From contig WPIO01000028.1 of the NCBI GenBank assembly GCA_009760855.2, positions 2,682,501 to 2,746,500 of the forward strand: a DNA stretch of 64,000 bases. Reading direction: 5' to 3'. Positions within the stretch are counted from its first letter, which is position 1, and every line of letters begins with the position of its first letter. The notes beneath the pieces were generated by a model, which saw only the letters and a program-made list of their open reading frames with translations, searched no databases and was not told the DNA's origin. Of this stretch, positions 11,787 to 21,839 are shown one piece after another. Source of the DNA: Cristatella mucedo. Lineage: Eukaryota > Bryozoa > Phylactolaemata > Cristatellidae. The position numbers and the translations under genes are program-made.

Positions 11787-12839
11787 CGTGTTTCGACATT
11801 GAATGAGCAGGAAAGACGGACTGACGTTGCTTTTACCTGCAGTGTAAGTCAACAATCCCAAATACCGGTTGTGTAATGCGACTACGACCAATTTTACTCA
11901 ATCGCGAACACAAACGACCAACTCAATCGCTCACACAAAGACGCACCGCACCGCTAGAAACTACGTTCAGAGGCTGCCACGTCCCGACAGAACCAAGCCG
12001 GAAGCACATCACTCGTATAGGTGCTAGTCGTAGACGACATGCCCCAAATACCGGAGACTCTCTGAACCTTGTATCGTGGCTCACGACTTGTCTCTACAGC
12101 CCCAATGCACGAAGGTGTACTGCCCTTAACGCAGTAAGTCCACATCCAAAGCGTAAAGATGCCTATTTAACTGCATTGGAGGGTTACAGGTGAGCACCAG
12201 CGGCCATAGCGTGCAGCAACTCGCGTGTGGCTCAAGCCTACCATCAAATCATCTCAAATGCCAAGGCCCGCTCAGAGTGCAAACTTGCCTGCTTTATACG
12301 TGGCTTCAGCTTTTAAGCTGCTCCGGCCGTAAATTATCGCGCGATCGGTTCGCAGCACTGTAATCCAGGAACCGCTAATAAAGACTCTAAATCGTAATCA
12401 TAATCTCAACCTTAATCGCAATCAGCGATCCGAATCAGCCGGACAACTTGGGGCCTGTAACGTCGTTGTCGACACGGTTGGAGCTACTGTGTGGCTGCTT
12501 AGCCACTAGGAGGAAACTCGTGCCTTGACGTCTGGCCTGCTGTCACCTCAGTGTCATAGATTCGTACAGGGGGATGGGGGCCCAGGCCTGCCTCGAACGG
12601 TCATTCCTTGACGAGAGTTACTTTGAAATGGCCTCGGATCGCTAAGGCGCCAGCAAAATCTTCACGGCCTTCATACACGGACAGGACGAAAGTGGCACTC
12701 GAATCTCGCTCTTCCAGGTATTTTGGCATATCAGTATGGACGGATGGAAGTTCTGTGGGTTAATGAAAAAGCTTTGAGTCGGTTTGTCACTCCAACTTCA
12801 CGTGAACGGAAGCAGTCTGAGACATTTCATAACCGCATA
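11787..12839. other. Unassigned, CpG-containing stretch
   Basis: Several overlapping open frames occur, e.g. 12559-12764 on +, which includes a TCCAG/GTATTT donor-like junction at 12719. None has a full acceptor-donor context that I trust. Confidence 0.3.
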
Positions 12840-14165
12840 GGGCATACTAAAGGGTGATCCCCCTTTCGCTCATTTGATTCGACTTCGTGATGGATCGGCA
12901 GCATTTGTCATTAGTGACCAACTGCTCCTCAGTAAGTATCGCCTGTACAGTGCTACACTGGGTTTAGCCATATTCCCTCAGTGAGAATGGTTGGTAGTTG
13001 CAATTGGCTTTCTGTCATCTGAGAAGACGTGCGTAGGCGGGATCCTCAGGGCTCGGTCTCAAGCCTTCTTCTTCTTACTATTCTATACTCTCCCTCTGGC
13101 CAATGTCGTCGCTAAACGAAATCTTAGCTTTCATTTCTACTTAAATGACACCCAGCTATGCATATCCTTCAGCCGTTCTAAGCATCGCTCGTCATTTGAC
13201 TCACTCAATTTCCTTATTTTCTGCGTCGAAGAAAACCGAGTTTTGATGGCGACTAAGGTCCTGAATTAAGGATCATTAGACCAACATAGTAGCAACGGAC
13301 AAGCCCAGTGTCGTCCTGAAATTTTAAGACCTCCACCTACAAAATTGGTTCATCTAGCATCACTGCCATGAAGACTGCTCGTAAGTTTTGCCCACTATTT
13401 CATGGCGTCAAGCGATTGGATGAGCACATTTTGACCAACGTCAAGTCTGGAATATCGTGTGTGGTTTCGATTGCCACCCCCATGATCGGCAGCACCAAGC
13501 CAATCGGCTGTGCAGCTCCTCTATCGATATGGAATACAGGTGGTATGCGACGCTCGGTGATCGACGTGACGTGGGGTCAGCTGAGAGAAAGTAGGTCAGA
13601 CTGGCTGGCGAGAGGCACTGAGAGAGTGGCGCTTTCTTTCACCTGGCTCCGTGAATAGCTGAATGAACTGGCGGTGTTGATCGTAGGTGGATGTACCCGT
13701 GCTACTTGCGACGACAACTGTATAGTGTCTCCAAACTCAGAACCTGCTTAGATAAGAATACGACAGAAAAAATAGTCCATTTATTCGTGACGTCGGGTCT
13801 CACTAACTGCATTTTCATGCAGTTCAGTACTCCGAACCTATGCTCCCCACAATCGGCAAGTCGTGCAGAACGCAGCCGCTCGTCTGGCCAGTCATCAACG
13901 GCATAGCTACTAGAGCGTATTGCTGCTGTCTCAGCGTCGCTGGCTCCCCATCAAGCATTCCATCGATGTCAAGATCCTCTTTCTGGCATACCGGTAGGTT
14001 AGTTCGCTTGCATCAGCCTAGCTATTCGCACTGCTCCCCCCCCAATGTGGTCTCCTCAGCATCTAGTTAATCCCGTCATACCTTGCCCTAAATTAATAAC
14101 GATTGGTCAACAAGCCTTCGGTTCGTTTTCACCGAAAGTCTGGCACTCGAGTCCTTGCATTATTT
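12840..14165 (+). mobile_element. Old LINE-A-related copy (RT to C-terminal domain) with internal insertion
   Basis: Plus-strand blocks align in order with LINE RT: YTLPLANVVAKRNLSFHFYL (catalytic box decayed to YLND), TARKFCPLFHGVKRLDEHI matching the SARNLGVMFQS...DDHI block of other copies, LRTCLDKNTTEKIVHLFVTS, and RRWLPIKHSIDVKILFLAYR. Roughly 240 bases at 13450-13690 have no LINE counterpart. Confidence 0.75.
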
Positions 14166-14528
14166 AAGTGACCGCTAAATGTATTTGTCGTTTCGTATCT
14201 TTCACTTGGCCCCAGCGAACTAGCCATTTTGGCTCCCTTGTGCCTTTCACGCTTGTCTGTCTGCGACAAAATGAATGTCACCACCAATTGATCCTAATAG
14301 CGGGCAGCACAGAATGCCTTCTATTTCACTATAGCATGCTGGCTCTAAGCAAGACACCTGTTCACTTTTGCATAATTTTCGAAGCGCGACACTATGGTTT
14401 CATTAACTATTAATTTTTTTATAGATTTGCAGGGCACTTGGATTGACATTTAGTCCCTTCAGGAGAGCTCAATATAATTGATCTGTTATTGTTCTTATGT
14501 TTAAGAACCACACGGTGTCCGCCTGTAG

Positions 14529-15650
14529 GCTCACTGTGCGATTCTGTTAGATCTATGAGCCAAACGTTCCACTGTCAGAGAAGTTTTAATCAGATTATTA
14601 GGAGATACACATTTTCGCTATTGCCGAACTTGATAAATATGAGAACAACTCAGTGTGACCAGTAATATTTTGAGGCTTTAAATTGGGAAAAGGGCTTTAC
14701 CCATCTATGGTGCAAAGTGCTTTCGCTTATTCATCTCATCAGTGGCTGTAGGTCTTTCAACTCTACTCTGATTGTATGCAGCGATTCCACGACCCTCTTC
14801 CTTAATGACGTCATGCTTGCATTAAAAGTGTCAGGTTCTGCGCCCTAGGCTATCTGCGTTCGCATAGGCTGTTCCAGCTCTACAGCGTATCTCACAACTA
14901 TGTCGGCCTAGTAGTTCAACCTTCCCCAACCACACAGCGAGTTTCCCCTCTGTGTTTTGACTATTTGAGACATTTTCTATTGCTGCTAGTTCTCAAGCGC
15001 ACGGATAGAGATTAGGTTCTTGTAGGGGGCTACACAAACGACATTGTTTTGATTATTTTCAGCTCCGGATTATCACATCGGACCCGACGTGAGTAAAGTA
15101 AAAAGTAAATGTTAGTTGATTCGCAAGCCTTATTTATGTAGCGACTATTACTCTCTCTTGCTGTGAGCAAGAAGGAATCATGAAGTATGAATACCTTTCA
15201 GGTGTAAATAGAAAATAGCCAGACTTTCTACTGTGGATAGCAATTCTATCACTGTCGCTCGGTAAATTTGCTTTTGTCAACCTTGATATTCTCTGAAATA
15301 TGCTACGACTTTCTTATTCCGTTCATAACTGGGACACAATACCACCAACCCTATGTATTTAGCGACATAGTCTATAATGTAAGAAATGACAGGTCCGGAA
15401 ACTATAGAACAGGCACTGTTTCTAAACCCTGTTTTAGGCTTTTAAACGTGGCACAGACTTCCATCAACGATTATATATTTACGTAGTTCCTTGTGAGTCG
15501 ATGGAGGGAGGGCAGTTATAGTAGCAGATCCTTTGACAAAACGGCTGTAATAAGTGCATTAGCCCAGAAAATTCTCACTTGACCTGCATCTCATTTCGTG
15601 AGCCAGTCCGTAAGGACAACTACTTTTTTCGGATCTGTACAGATTCCTGA
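14529..15650 (+). CDS. Unrecognised gene with very small exons
   Basis: Proposed exons: 14529-14654 (weak donor CAGT/GTGACC), 15063-15088 (26 nt; acceptor gattattttcag, donor GTGAGT), 15438-15492 (55 nt; acceptor ccctgttttag, donor GTGAGT) and 15607-15650 (acceptor after gcatctcatttcgtgagccag, ending in TGA). Phases agree at all three junctions. The predicted C-terminal part reads PDYHIGPD, AFKRGTDFHQRLYIYVVP and FRKDNYFFRICTDS. No domain is recognised. The gene ends about 170 bases before the stop of the oppositely oriented GPCR, so the two are convergent. The two middle exons are the best supported; the outer ones are less certain. Confidence 0.4.
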
Positions 15651-15707
15651 TTCTCATATCTTGTACATGCTAAATTAAGACGAGCAAGCTGTTGTACGGA
15701 ATTCATA

Positions 15708-15713
15708 TTTATT
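15708..15713 (-). promoter_or_regulatory. Candidate poly(A) signal of the GPCR gene
   Basis: AATAAA on the minus strand, about 105 bases beyond the GPCR stop codon. Confidence 0.5.
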
Positions 15714-15817
15714 GAACGTGGTTAAAATTCAAATCGTCTAAAAACGTCAATTGGTATCTAAAAATTCCGAAATCTTCGAAAAATGGTCTACGCTTCATAG
15801 ATGTGATGACTGCTTTA

Positions 15818-17044
15818 TCAAAGACTAGCCGGAAAAGGTTTCTCCAGTAGATCAATTGGCAATCGGGCAATTGCCACGCTGTTTATGTCGCCACTCTTTT
15901 TCCAATTCAATTTCTCGATGGTGCACGAGTTCCGACTGTATAAGCTGGAGGCAGACGGGTGGTGCTTTGAATGCGTCCTCGGGGAGGGGTCGCACGAAAC
16001 GACCAGCTCTTGAAGCTGCCTACGATGCTTTTTGTGTATGCAGGAGTAGAAAAAAAAGTTTCCAGTAAAGTTTAAGAGGACTAACACTTGTCCAAACTCG
16101 ATAAAAATCTGCAGCCGCAAACTCTCCTGTAAACTCGTCTCTTTCTGGCCGAATGTCAAAACGGTTGACAGTGTGCTAGGGGCCGTCGTGGCCACGTACC
16201 AGGCCGCTGTGCTGACTAACAAGATGGTGAGCTTGCTTCGACGCTCGAGCTTCTGACTCCGCTGAGTTTGGCTCTCATTAACTACGACGAGCGCTTTCCG
16301 ACGAAGGCTGACGAGCAGAAAAGACCCAAGGACGACGCAGAGCAGCCACGGGACGAGATCGTAGACGATCGGATACACGATGGCTATGTAGGCAGCCCAG
16401 ATCTCACTGGGGGTGCTCGAGTCACCGTTAGCGTCGTCTGCTGGGGCACCCGCTAATTGCTGGAGCAGCAAGCGTGAAGGCAACACGAAGACCAGGGCGA
16501 CAGCAGTCACCGTCACTACGGTGACGCTCGCGCGACGTCTTGTGCACCACTGAGATGCTCGCATAGGAAAATAGATGGCAATAAATCTGAAAGCTGCCAT
16601 AGCGACGGTGCACCAATTGGATATGAAGCCGGATACGTTCAATATAGGGTCAAGAGATTGGTAAACGACGTATGCAGCCCAGCCCAGCCTTCTCTGGTCT
16701 GGTGATCCAAATATCATCGGGTCGGCTCGAGTGAATCTGAGAGCACAGTTGACTAGATATGATCCGCAAACAAAAAAATCAGCGACCGCCATTGCCAATA
16801 AGATGCGGTAGATTGATGACCGTTTCAGCTTGACCATGGCAGACAGTACAACCATATTTAGAAGGTTGGCCATGATGCCGACCACTGATATGACAGGTAT
16901 CACCACACCATTCAAGGACAGGCGAAGGGCAATTGCGTTACTCTGATCAGGATATGTGCCGAAAGACCAGTAGTCGATTGTCCGGTTAGAGTCAGTCAGC
17001 TGCAAGTTGTCGTTACTGACGTTTGTGGAATTCATGGTGTCCAT
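15818..17044 (-). CDS. Class A (rhodopsin-like) G protein-coupled receptor, orphan, intact
   Basis: One uninterrupted coding exon of 408 residues from ATG 17042-17044. The N-terminal tail has several N-glycosylation sites (NST, NVS, NRT). Seven spans lie at about 46-70, 78-102, 125-158, 173-197, 216-247, 272-296 and 310-334. The family pattern is visible: N60 in TM1 (GIMANLLN), D89 in TM2 (AVADF), the Arg of the DRY position as FRF (152-154), P289 in TM6 and NFFFY (329-333) where NPxxY is usual. Cysteines normally linking TM3 and loop 2 are absent. Loop 3 and the tail are basic and serine-rich. The motif set suggests a peptide-type or lineage-specific orphan receptor; a ligand cannot be assigned. 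A GGTTTTAG acceptor-like site ends at 17053, just upstream of the ATG, suggesting a 5' UTR intron or trans-splice site. A broken paralogue lies at 55492-56643. Confidence 0.93.
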   Translation of the reverse strand: MDTMNSTNVSNDNLQLTDSNRTIDYWSFGTYPDQSNAIALRLSLNGVVIPVISVVGIMANLLNMVVLSAMVKLKRSSIYRILLAMAVADFFVCGSYLVNCALRFTRADPMIFGSPDQRRLGWAAYVVYQSLDPILNVSGFISNWCTVAMAAFRFIAIYFPMRASQWCTRRRASVTVVTVTAVALVFVLPSRLLLQQLAGAPADDANGDSSTPSEIWAAYIAIVYPIVYDLVPWLLCVVLGSFLLVSLRRKALVVVNESQTQRSQKLERRSKLTILLVSTAAWYVATTAPSTLSTVLTFGQKETSLQESLRLQIFIEFGQVLVLLNFTGNFFFYSCIHKKHRRQLQELVVSCDPSPRTHSKHHPSASSLYSRNSCTIEKLNWKKSGDINSVAIARLPIDLLEKPFPASL

Positions 17045-17052
17045 ACAATCAA

Positions 17053-17066
17053 CTAAAACCGGAAAC
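17053..17066 (-). promoter_or_regulatory. Acceptor-like site upstream of the GPCR ATG
   Basis: On the minus strand, tttccggttttag ends 8 bases before the ATG. The paralogue has a comparable ttttctgtttttag upstream of its ATG (AG at 56676-56677), so a conserved 5' UTR intron or spliced-leader acceptor is plausible. Confidence 0.45.
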
Positions 17067-17317
17067 CCATCATTAGGTGTTACTTGCACGTGCGAAAAGT
17101 AAATTTTTACGTCAATTTTAATCAAAGAAGATATCAAGCAAAAAAATACATATATGCACTGAATTGAAGAACCGAGGACGCGAAAACAGACCAAGAGAAA
17201 AAACCTACATATCGACTGACGGTATGGTGCCAAGAGCCTACCACAATTTGAACTTGTCTAAAAGCCGAAACCAAGCTAATCTCTTCTGCATTTCCTTAGC
17301 TTTCCTTCGACTACAGC

Positions 17318-18028
17318 ACATTCATTCGTGACATACCGTCTCGACTTCTCCAACTCACTGCTTACTGGCCTACCAGCATGTGCGATCAGGCGATTGCAGC
17401 TGTTGCAAAACTCTGCAGCTAGGCTTGTCTGTCGTGAGCGCCGCAGCCGCCACATTACTCCACTTCTCGCCGACCTGCACTGGCTACCAGTCAAGCAACG
17501 GAATGACTTCAAGGTTTTGTCCGCCACTTTTAGGTCACTTCATTCTTTGGCTCCAGCCTATCTCTCAGATATACTCCCCATCAGGCCAAACATCGTACTA
17601 CCCGCTTTTCGGAATCCAGCAGTCTACAAATACCCCGTACAAACCTCAAATTCTTTGGAGACCGTGCATTTAGTTCGTATGCTCCCAAAACCTGGAACTC
17701 CCTCCGACCTGCGTCACAACATCCAATGACCTGACCACATTTAAAAGGAACTTAAAAACACACACATTTAGGACAGCATTTAGTGGGTCCCTGTGATTCT
17801 TCCTTGATTTGCTTATGCATGCTGACACCGTGCATGCTGCCACTAACCACATTTGCATGCTGACCCTGTGCATGTCACTCTTAACCATGTTATTCATTTT
17901 GTTTGTTTTTCAAGCATGATTTTACTTACTATTCAATTGCATTTCCCTTTGCAGCAAATGTAAAGCGCCTAGAAAGAGACTGAGTTCTCTGGGGGGCGCT
18001 TTATCAAGTGCATTATTATTATTATTTT
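17318..18028 (+). mobile_element. LINE-A, C-terminal domain and 3' end
   Basis: Begins at the C-terminal domain (RLDFSNSLLTGLPACAIRRL) and continues to the 3' stem-loop at about 17960-18005 and a TTA tail at 18010-18024. It is close in sequence to the copies at 35945 and 51900, so relatively young, but frameshifted. Confidence 0.93.
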
Positions 18029-18122
18029 ACTAGTATCGTGGAATACCAACTGAGAGGCAATATAATAGGTCCAGAAATCACACGTTCATGCTGGAGAGAA
18101 CCTGCATAAAAAATGCATGAAT

Positions 18123-18712
18123 CTACCACCGGGAGTTATAGGGCCTTGAGATCCTTTGACAAGTGCTTTTGACACAGCAAATATTAAATAATAAATATGT
18201 TAACAGCCCTAGTCCAGAAACCAAAACCGCTCGGATGCCCGATCCGTAGCCAACGGCCATCGTATCACTGGCGATGTAAAAGTCAAGGGGCAAGCCGCAG
18301 GGCCATGAGAAAAAATATCGTGTAAGCAGCATGGCGACAGCTATGGACCAAGCGACAGAAAGTGCTAGACCCAGCAGCATGAGGAAATGTAGCAGCCTTT
18401 CGCAAAAGTGGTATCTATCCAGAAACGTTGCAACTCGCGGTAATAGGTTCAATACCAAAAGCTTAATTACATGTACGGTATCAAACAAGCAAAAGCAAGG
18501 AAAAGCAAGCAAAAGCAAGCAAGTACATTGCTCATGCAGTCACGTTAAAGAAGGCATAAATAAACAAAGTGGCTATCAGATAGTATGACCTCTGGGAAGT
18601 AAAGTACACTGAACAATGTGCAGACCCTCATGCAAAGCCCACTGGAAAAAAACAGAAAAACTCACCACGGTGAAGGGAAAGACGACAAGAACAGTTACGT
18701 CTTTAGCTGAGA
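18123..18712 (-). CDS. 3' exons of a multi-pass membrane protein (claudin-like at most)
   Basis: Two exons on the minus strand: 18666-18712 (47 nt, acceptor ttttttaag, donor GTG/GTGAGT) encoding SAKDVTVLVVFPFTV, and 18123-18461 (112 codons plus stop). Phases match (0/0). The second exon encodes LLHFLMLLGLALSVAWSIAV, an extracellular-type loop with SWPCGLPLDFY, then GIRAVLVSGLGLLTYLLFNI followed by CC and a short basic tail. The layout of two late hydrophobic helices around a short loop and a CC-containing tail resembles the end of four-span claudin/PMP22-type proteins, but that is weak. The second acceptor (taattaag) is ordinary. Upstream exons were not found. Confidence 0.48.
18483..18522. 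repeat. AAGCA/AAAGC low-complexity run
   Basis: Imperfect repeats of AAGC/AAAAGC on the + strand. On the minus strand this gives a TTGC/TTTTC pyrimidine-rich tract upstream of the exon beginning at 18461 and could serve as its distant polypyrimidine tract. Confidence 0.7.
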
Positions 18713-18835
18713 CTTAAAAAAGTCTAGCTATTTGCACCAAGTGTCCAAAGGGGAAGCTAACTCGCAAATTTCGCTGCACACGAGCTGAAGGTTTGATCGC
18801 CAACATTTTTTAATTAGTACGAGAGATCCTACAAT

Positions 18836-18905
18836 GACTTAATGCTGAGGAGCGGGTGGTTCGAGAACATACTGGAGGAGCAACGAGGTCGGGTAGGTAG
18901 CAATA
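18836..18905 (-). mobile_element. Short LINE C-terminal fragment
   Basis: Minus-strand translation YLPDLVAPPVCSRTTRSSAL resembles the block after LAPAYLSDLL in the LINE copies, especially the one at 6470-6560. Very short and degenerate. Confidence 0.4.
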
Positions 18906-18979
18906 TACCAATTAGCACTGCCCTAACGGATACCCCGGAAAGTTTATGAAAAGGAACCAAACATTGAGCTAACGGCTTT

Positions 18980-19340
18980 CATTCTGCTCCGCAGAAACTG
19001 GAAACTACTGTTCTTCGGATTTGCAATGACCTTCCGAGCGATGCTGGTCCGGACAGGGCCTCTTCTCCGAGATCTCTCAATAACGTTTGACACTATCAAT
19101 TAACCGGATTCTACCGCAGTTCCTCTTGACACCCTCAGGTATCAGTGGCACATTGCTATACACACGGAGTTGTAATGGGCATAGGTGCTTATAGAGCGAT
19201 TTAGAAACGATTTCTCTTCGAATAAAGCTGAAGTTCATCTCAGGGTCAAAACCATGTGGCTAACTCAAGCTCTTTTCGACAAATGCTATCAGAACGCTGG
19301 GCTATATGCTTTGAGCTGTGAATGGTTTAAAGGAAGCAGT
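18980..19340 (+). mobile_element. Possible degenerate LINE RT fragment
   Basis: Short matches to the RT core: LRDLSITFDTIN near 19075-19100 (compare LLDLSAAFDTIDH) and an EWFKGS-like block near 19320. Frames are broken. Confidence 0.35.
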
Positions 19341-19355
19341 CGCATTAAATTTGCA

Positions 19356-19550
19356 TAATAATAATAATAATGCACTTGATAAAGCGCCATCGGAGAACTC
19401 AATCTCTCTCTAGGCGCTTTACATTTGCTGCAAAGGGAAATGCAATTGAATGGTGAGTAAAATCATGCTTGATAAACAAACAAAATGAATAACATGGTTA
19501 GGGGTGACATGCACAGGGTCAGCATGCAAATGTGGTTAGTGGCAGCATCT
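19356..19550 (-). mobile_element. LINE-A 3' UTR fragment with tail
   Basis: (TAA)n at 19356-19372, stem-loop to about 19430, and the conserved 3' UTR up to the GGTTAGTGGCAGCAT block. Confidence 0.93.
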
Positions 19551-19584
19551 GCATTCTAAACAAGAAGACATTCTCAATAACGAT

Positions 19585-19590
19585 TTTATT
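19585..19590 (-). promoter_or_regulatory. Candidate poly(A) signal AATAAA
   Basis: Minus-strand AATAAA about 95 bases beyond the stop of the three-exon gene at 19683-20399. Confidence 0.5.
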
Positions 19591-19682
19591 TAGTCATGAA
19601 ATGCGCAATAACTTCATCAGTGTTGTGCGAGCTTAGCCACAACTAATGCATCGACTACTTGGACGGACGGAGACTAAGTTTC

Positions 19683-20399
19683 TTATTGGCGAATGATGAT
19701 ATTGTAAAAATTTCCCCATTGTTTATGCACGTATTTTATAGTATTGTAGCAGTGTATCTTTAGCATTTCGCCGAAATGACGTGAATACGTCTCAATACAG
19801 AGACCGGTACGTAGGTCTTCTTCGTCTTTGAACGATTTGTATAGCAAAGAGGGCGATACTGCCAAACAAAAGGCCAAGCCATTTGCATTAAGCTATTCGA
19901 TCGCACAAGAAAAGTGCACCCAAAAAGTTAAACGGCCCAAACCTTGCCCTCGGTCTTCAATTTGTCATCAGGTCACGCACCAATTTCGTCTGGTTGGCTG
20001 CTGAATGCAGACGTGCTGCTGTGTAAGTGCCAGAGGTTCGACCAGCAGCTGCACAACGACGCGGGCTTCCGCAAAGCTGGCTAGGCTTCAGAGGGGTGGT
20101 TAGGTTGCTAAGGCTCGAGAAATTAAACCCGATCAATCCTGTCTAGATTACAGCACAACTTTCTACGCTGCTACTACCGAAGTGGGTCAGCATTCGTGCA
20201 TGAGGCACTAGATAACTGTACGTGGGTTGCATTAAGACATCCAGGTCATGCCTCCCCTGCAGAAACCGGCAGTAGACCGGTCGACTTACTGGAACTTGAA
20301 AAAGCACCGACCGGAATTCGGCGGATTGTGCTGCATTCAATCTAGCCGATAGATCAGCAGCTGGCACCATTATTTCAAGCTCGTAGTAGCTCTCTGTTG
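19683..20399 (-). CDS. 3' part of an unrecognised three-exon gene
   Basis: Exons on the minus strand: 20290-20399 (donor CCA/GTAAGT), 20178-20256 (acceptor gtttctgcag, donor TTCG/GTAGTA) and 19683-19858 (acceptor cttttgtttggcag, stop TAA). Introns are 33 and 319 nt, and phases agree at both junctions. Parts of the product are ESYYELEIMVPAADLSARLN, GRHDLDVLMQPTYSYLVPHA and SPSLLYKSFKDEEDLRTGLC; the C-terminus ends NFYNIIIRQ. The last exon is rich in aromatic and charged residues and looks like a compact domain end. The 33-nt intron is a multiple of three, so an unspliced read-through frame also exists. The 5' end is missing: the first exon needs an upstream exon ending in phase 1. No family is recognised. 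Confidence 0.62.
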
Positions 20400-20759
20400 C
20401 TAGTCATCTGCTGAGGTCGGCAGAATGCTTACAGCTGCGTCATCAACTAACATGAATGGGTATGCTAGTTCACTGATTCAAGTTCTTTCAGCTCTCTCGT
20501 GATGCAGAATATTTCCGGTACTGTTCAACGAGAAATAGCCAATTTGCAAGGGTATTTAAAACACGTCAAAGAAGCTAGAGTAGTTCTTAGCTGACCGCTA
20601 GCCCCGAGCTCCGAGCGCTGGGAAAGAGCTGTGGGGAGCAGCTATAATGCCTTTGTGGGTGCTGCTGCTGCTAGTTTGACCTCGGACTGCTATCCACTTT
20701 CAATAGAGGAGTATGCGGATGCTCTAAATGCAGCCCAATTAAGTGCAAGTACGAATGAC

Positions 20760-21011
20760 TCAGTGATCGTGGCGCTGGCCGGCTGAATCTGGTTCGGGCA
20801 AGATGGTGCAATTGGGGGTGAGGCAGACTACCAGCTTAGGTATGAGGGCGACAAGCTGGCTCGGGGACCTGTCGGTTGGTGCTGGGCAAGCTGGGGTGGG
20901 GGGTGGGGGTAGGCTAGCCAGGTGCCATCGTAGCCCTTCTAATTGGTAATGCTGCAGTGCTACTGCCATCAAGTGCTTGGAATGTAGGAAACTTTGGTTT
21001 GGCTGGGCCAA
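20760..21011 (-). CDS. Candidate Pro-rich coding segment, uncertain
   Basis: An 83-codon open frame on the minus strand containing QHYQLEGLRWHLASLPPPPT and ending in TGA at 20760. It lies upstream of, and on the same strand as, the gene at 19683-20399, but no phase-compatible junction was found. The proline run comes from a C-rich tract, so low complexity may explain the open frame. Confidence 0.22.
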   Translation of the reverse strand: MAQPNQSFLHSKHLMAVALQHYQLEGLRWHLASLPPPPTPACPAPTDRSPSQLVALIPKLVVCLTPNCTILPEPDSAGQRHDH

Positions 21012-21199
21012 CGAAACAAGTCAACAAGTCTCTGCAGCTGATGATGTCTAATTATGATACGAATAGCACTACATCATTTACACTCCACTTTTTGTGGACT
21101 GAATTTCTTCAAGGCACTTTGCACATCCTATAAGGGAACTATATCAAAATAATTACTGCTACGTTAGTCGATATATCCCAGGGAGCCAGCGCCTCTGTC

Positions 21200-21680
21200 T
21201 CCTTTGCTAAATGTGCTCCCTTTCCTAAACGGCTGCTCGATGCTGCGATGGCTCCTGGTCGATCAGTGGACAGTAGAGTTCTATTCTTTCTCCAATCCAC
21301 ACGGTCTGCCAGGGCCAGTGCCTCCTTCGTACTTATCTGAACTGATGCACCAGTTTCTTCATCCTCGTGTCATCAGGTCCTCGACGGCTAGTGCATTAGC
21401 CGTTCCATTCCTATGCTAAACGATCGTTGGTGACAGAAGCTTTTGCTCTGCCGGTAACAGACTGTGGAACTGTCTTCCACTTCCTTGGGCAATGAAATCA
21501 ACTCTCCAGCTTCCGTCAGCCGAATTTCTTTACAGCCTGCCACAGCTGCAAAGTCGATGCGGCACAGTTTCTCAGCTGCCATCCTAATTCTCCAATGCTC
21601 TTCGTTTTGCATAAGATGTCTTAAGGCCACCGTACGCACACCGAAAGCTATGAAGGCTTTGAGCGAGCTATAGAAAACTC
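21200..21680 (+). mobile_element. LINE-B C-terminal/3' fragment
   Basis: Plus-strand blocks WLLVDQWTVEFYSF, PPSYLSELMHQFLHPRVIRS and a NRLWNCLP-like block correspond to the LINE-B C-terminal domain, followed by its 3' region. Frameshifts are present. Confidence 0.75.
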
Positions 21681-21839
21681 CTTCCTAGCACCCACTTGGT
21701 CCTAGTGGCTTTGGAGAGTTTCAAACAGAAATACATAGCATGGCCGGATGCTCAAGTTTCTTTAGAGCACGACACCAAAAGCCAATTTGGGCACACTGGC
21801 GCAGGGACGACGTCGCTATTCAGTCATTCTTACCTTAAG

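Noticed and set aside
12559-12764. Plus-strand frame of about 68 codons with a donor-like site
   Set aside because: No convincing acceptor and a stop soon after the donor; the region is CpG-rich.
13368-13658. 96-codon frame starting with ATG
   Set aside because: Its first part aligns with the LINE RT block SARNLGVMFQS...DDHI, so it belongs to the old LINE copy plus an inserted segment.
15856-16616. Plus-strand open frames inside the GPCR
   Set aside because: Antisense shadows of the receptor coding sequence.
20612-20788. Plus-strand frame with Ala/Ser-rich translation near 20650-20780
   Set aside because: About 55 codons, poor acceptor, no donor; expected by chance.
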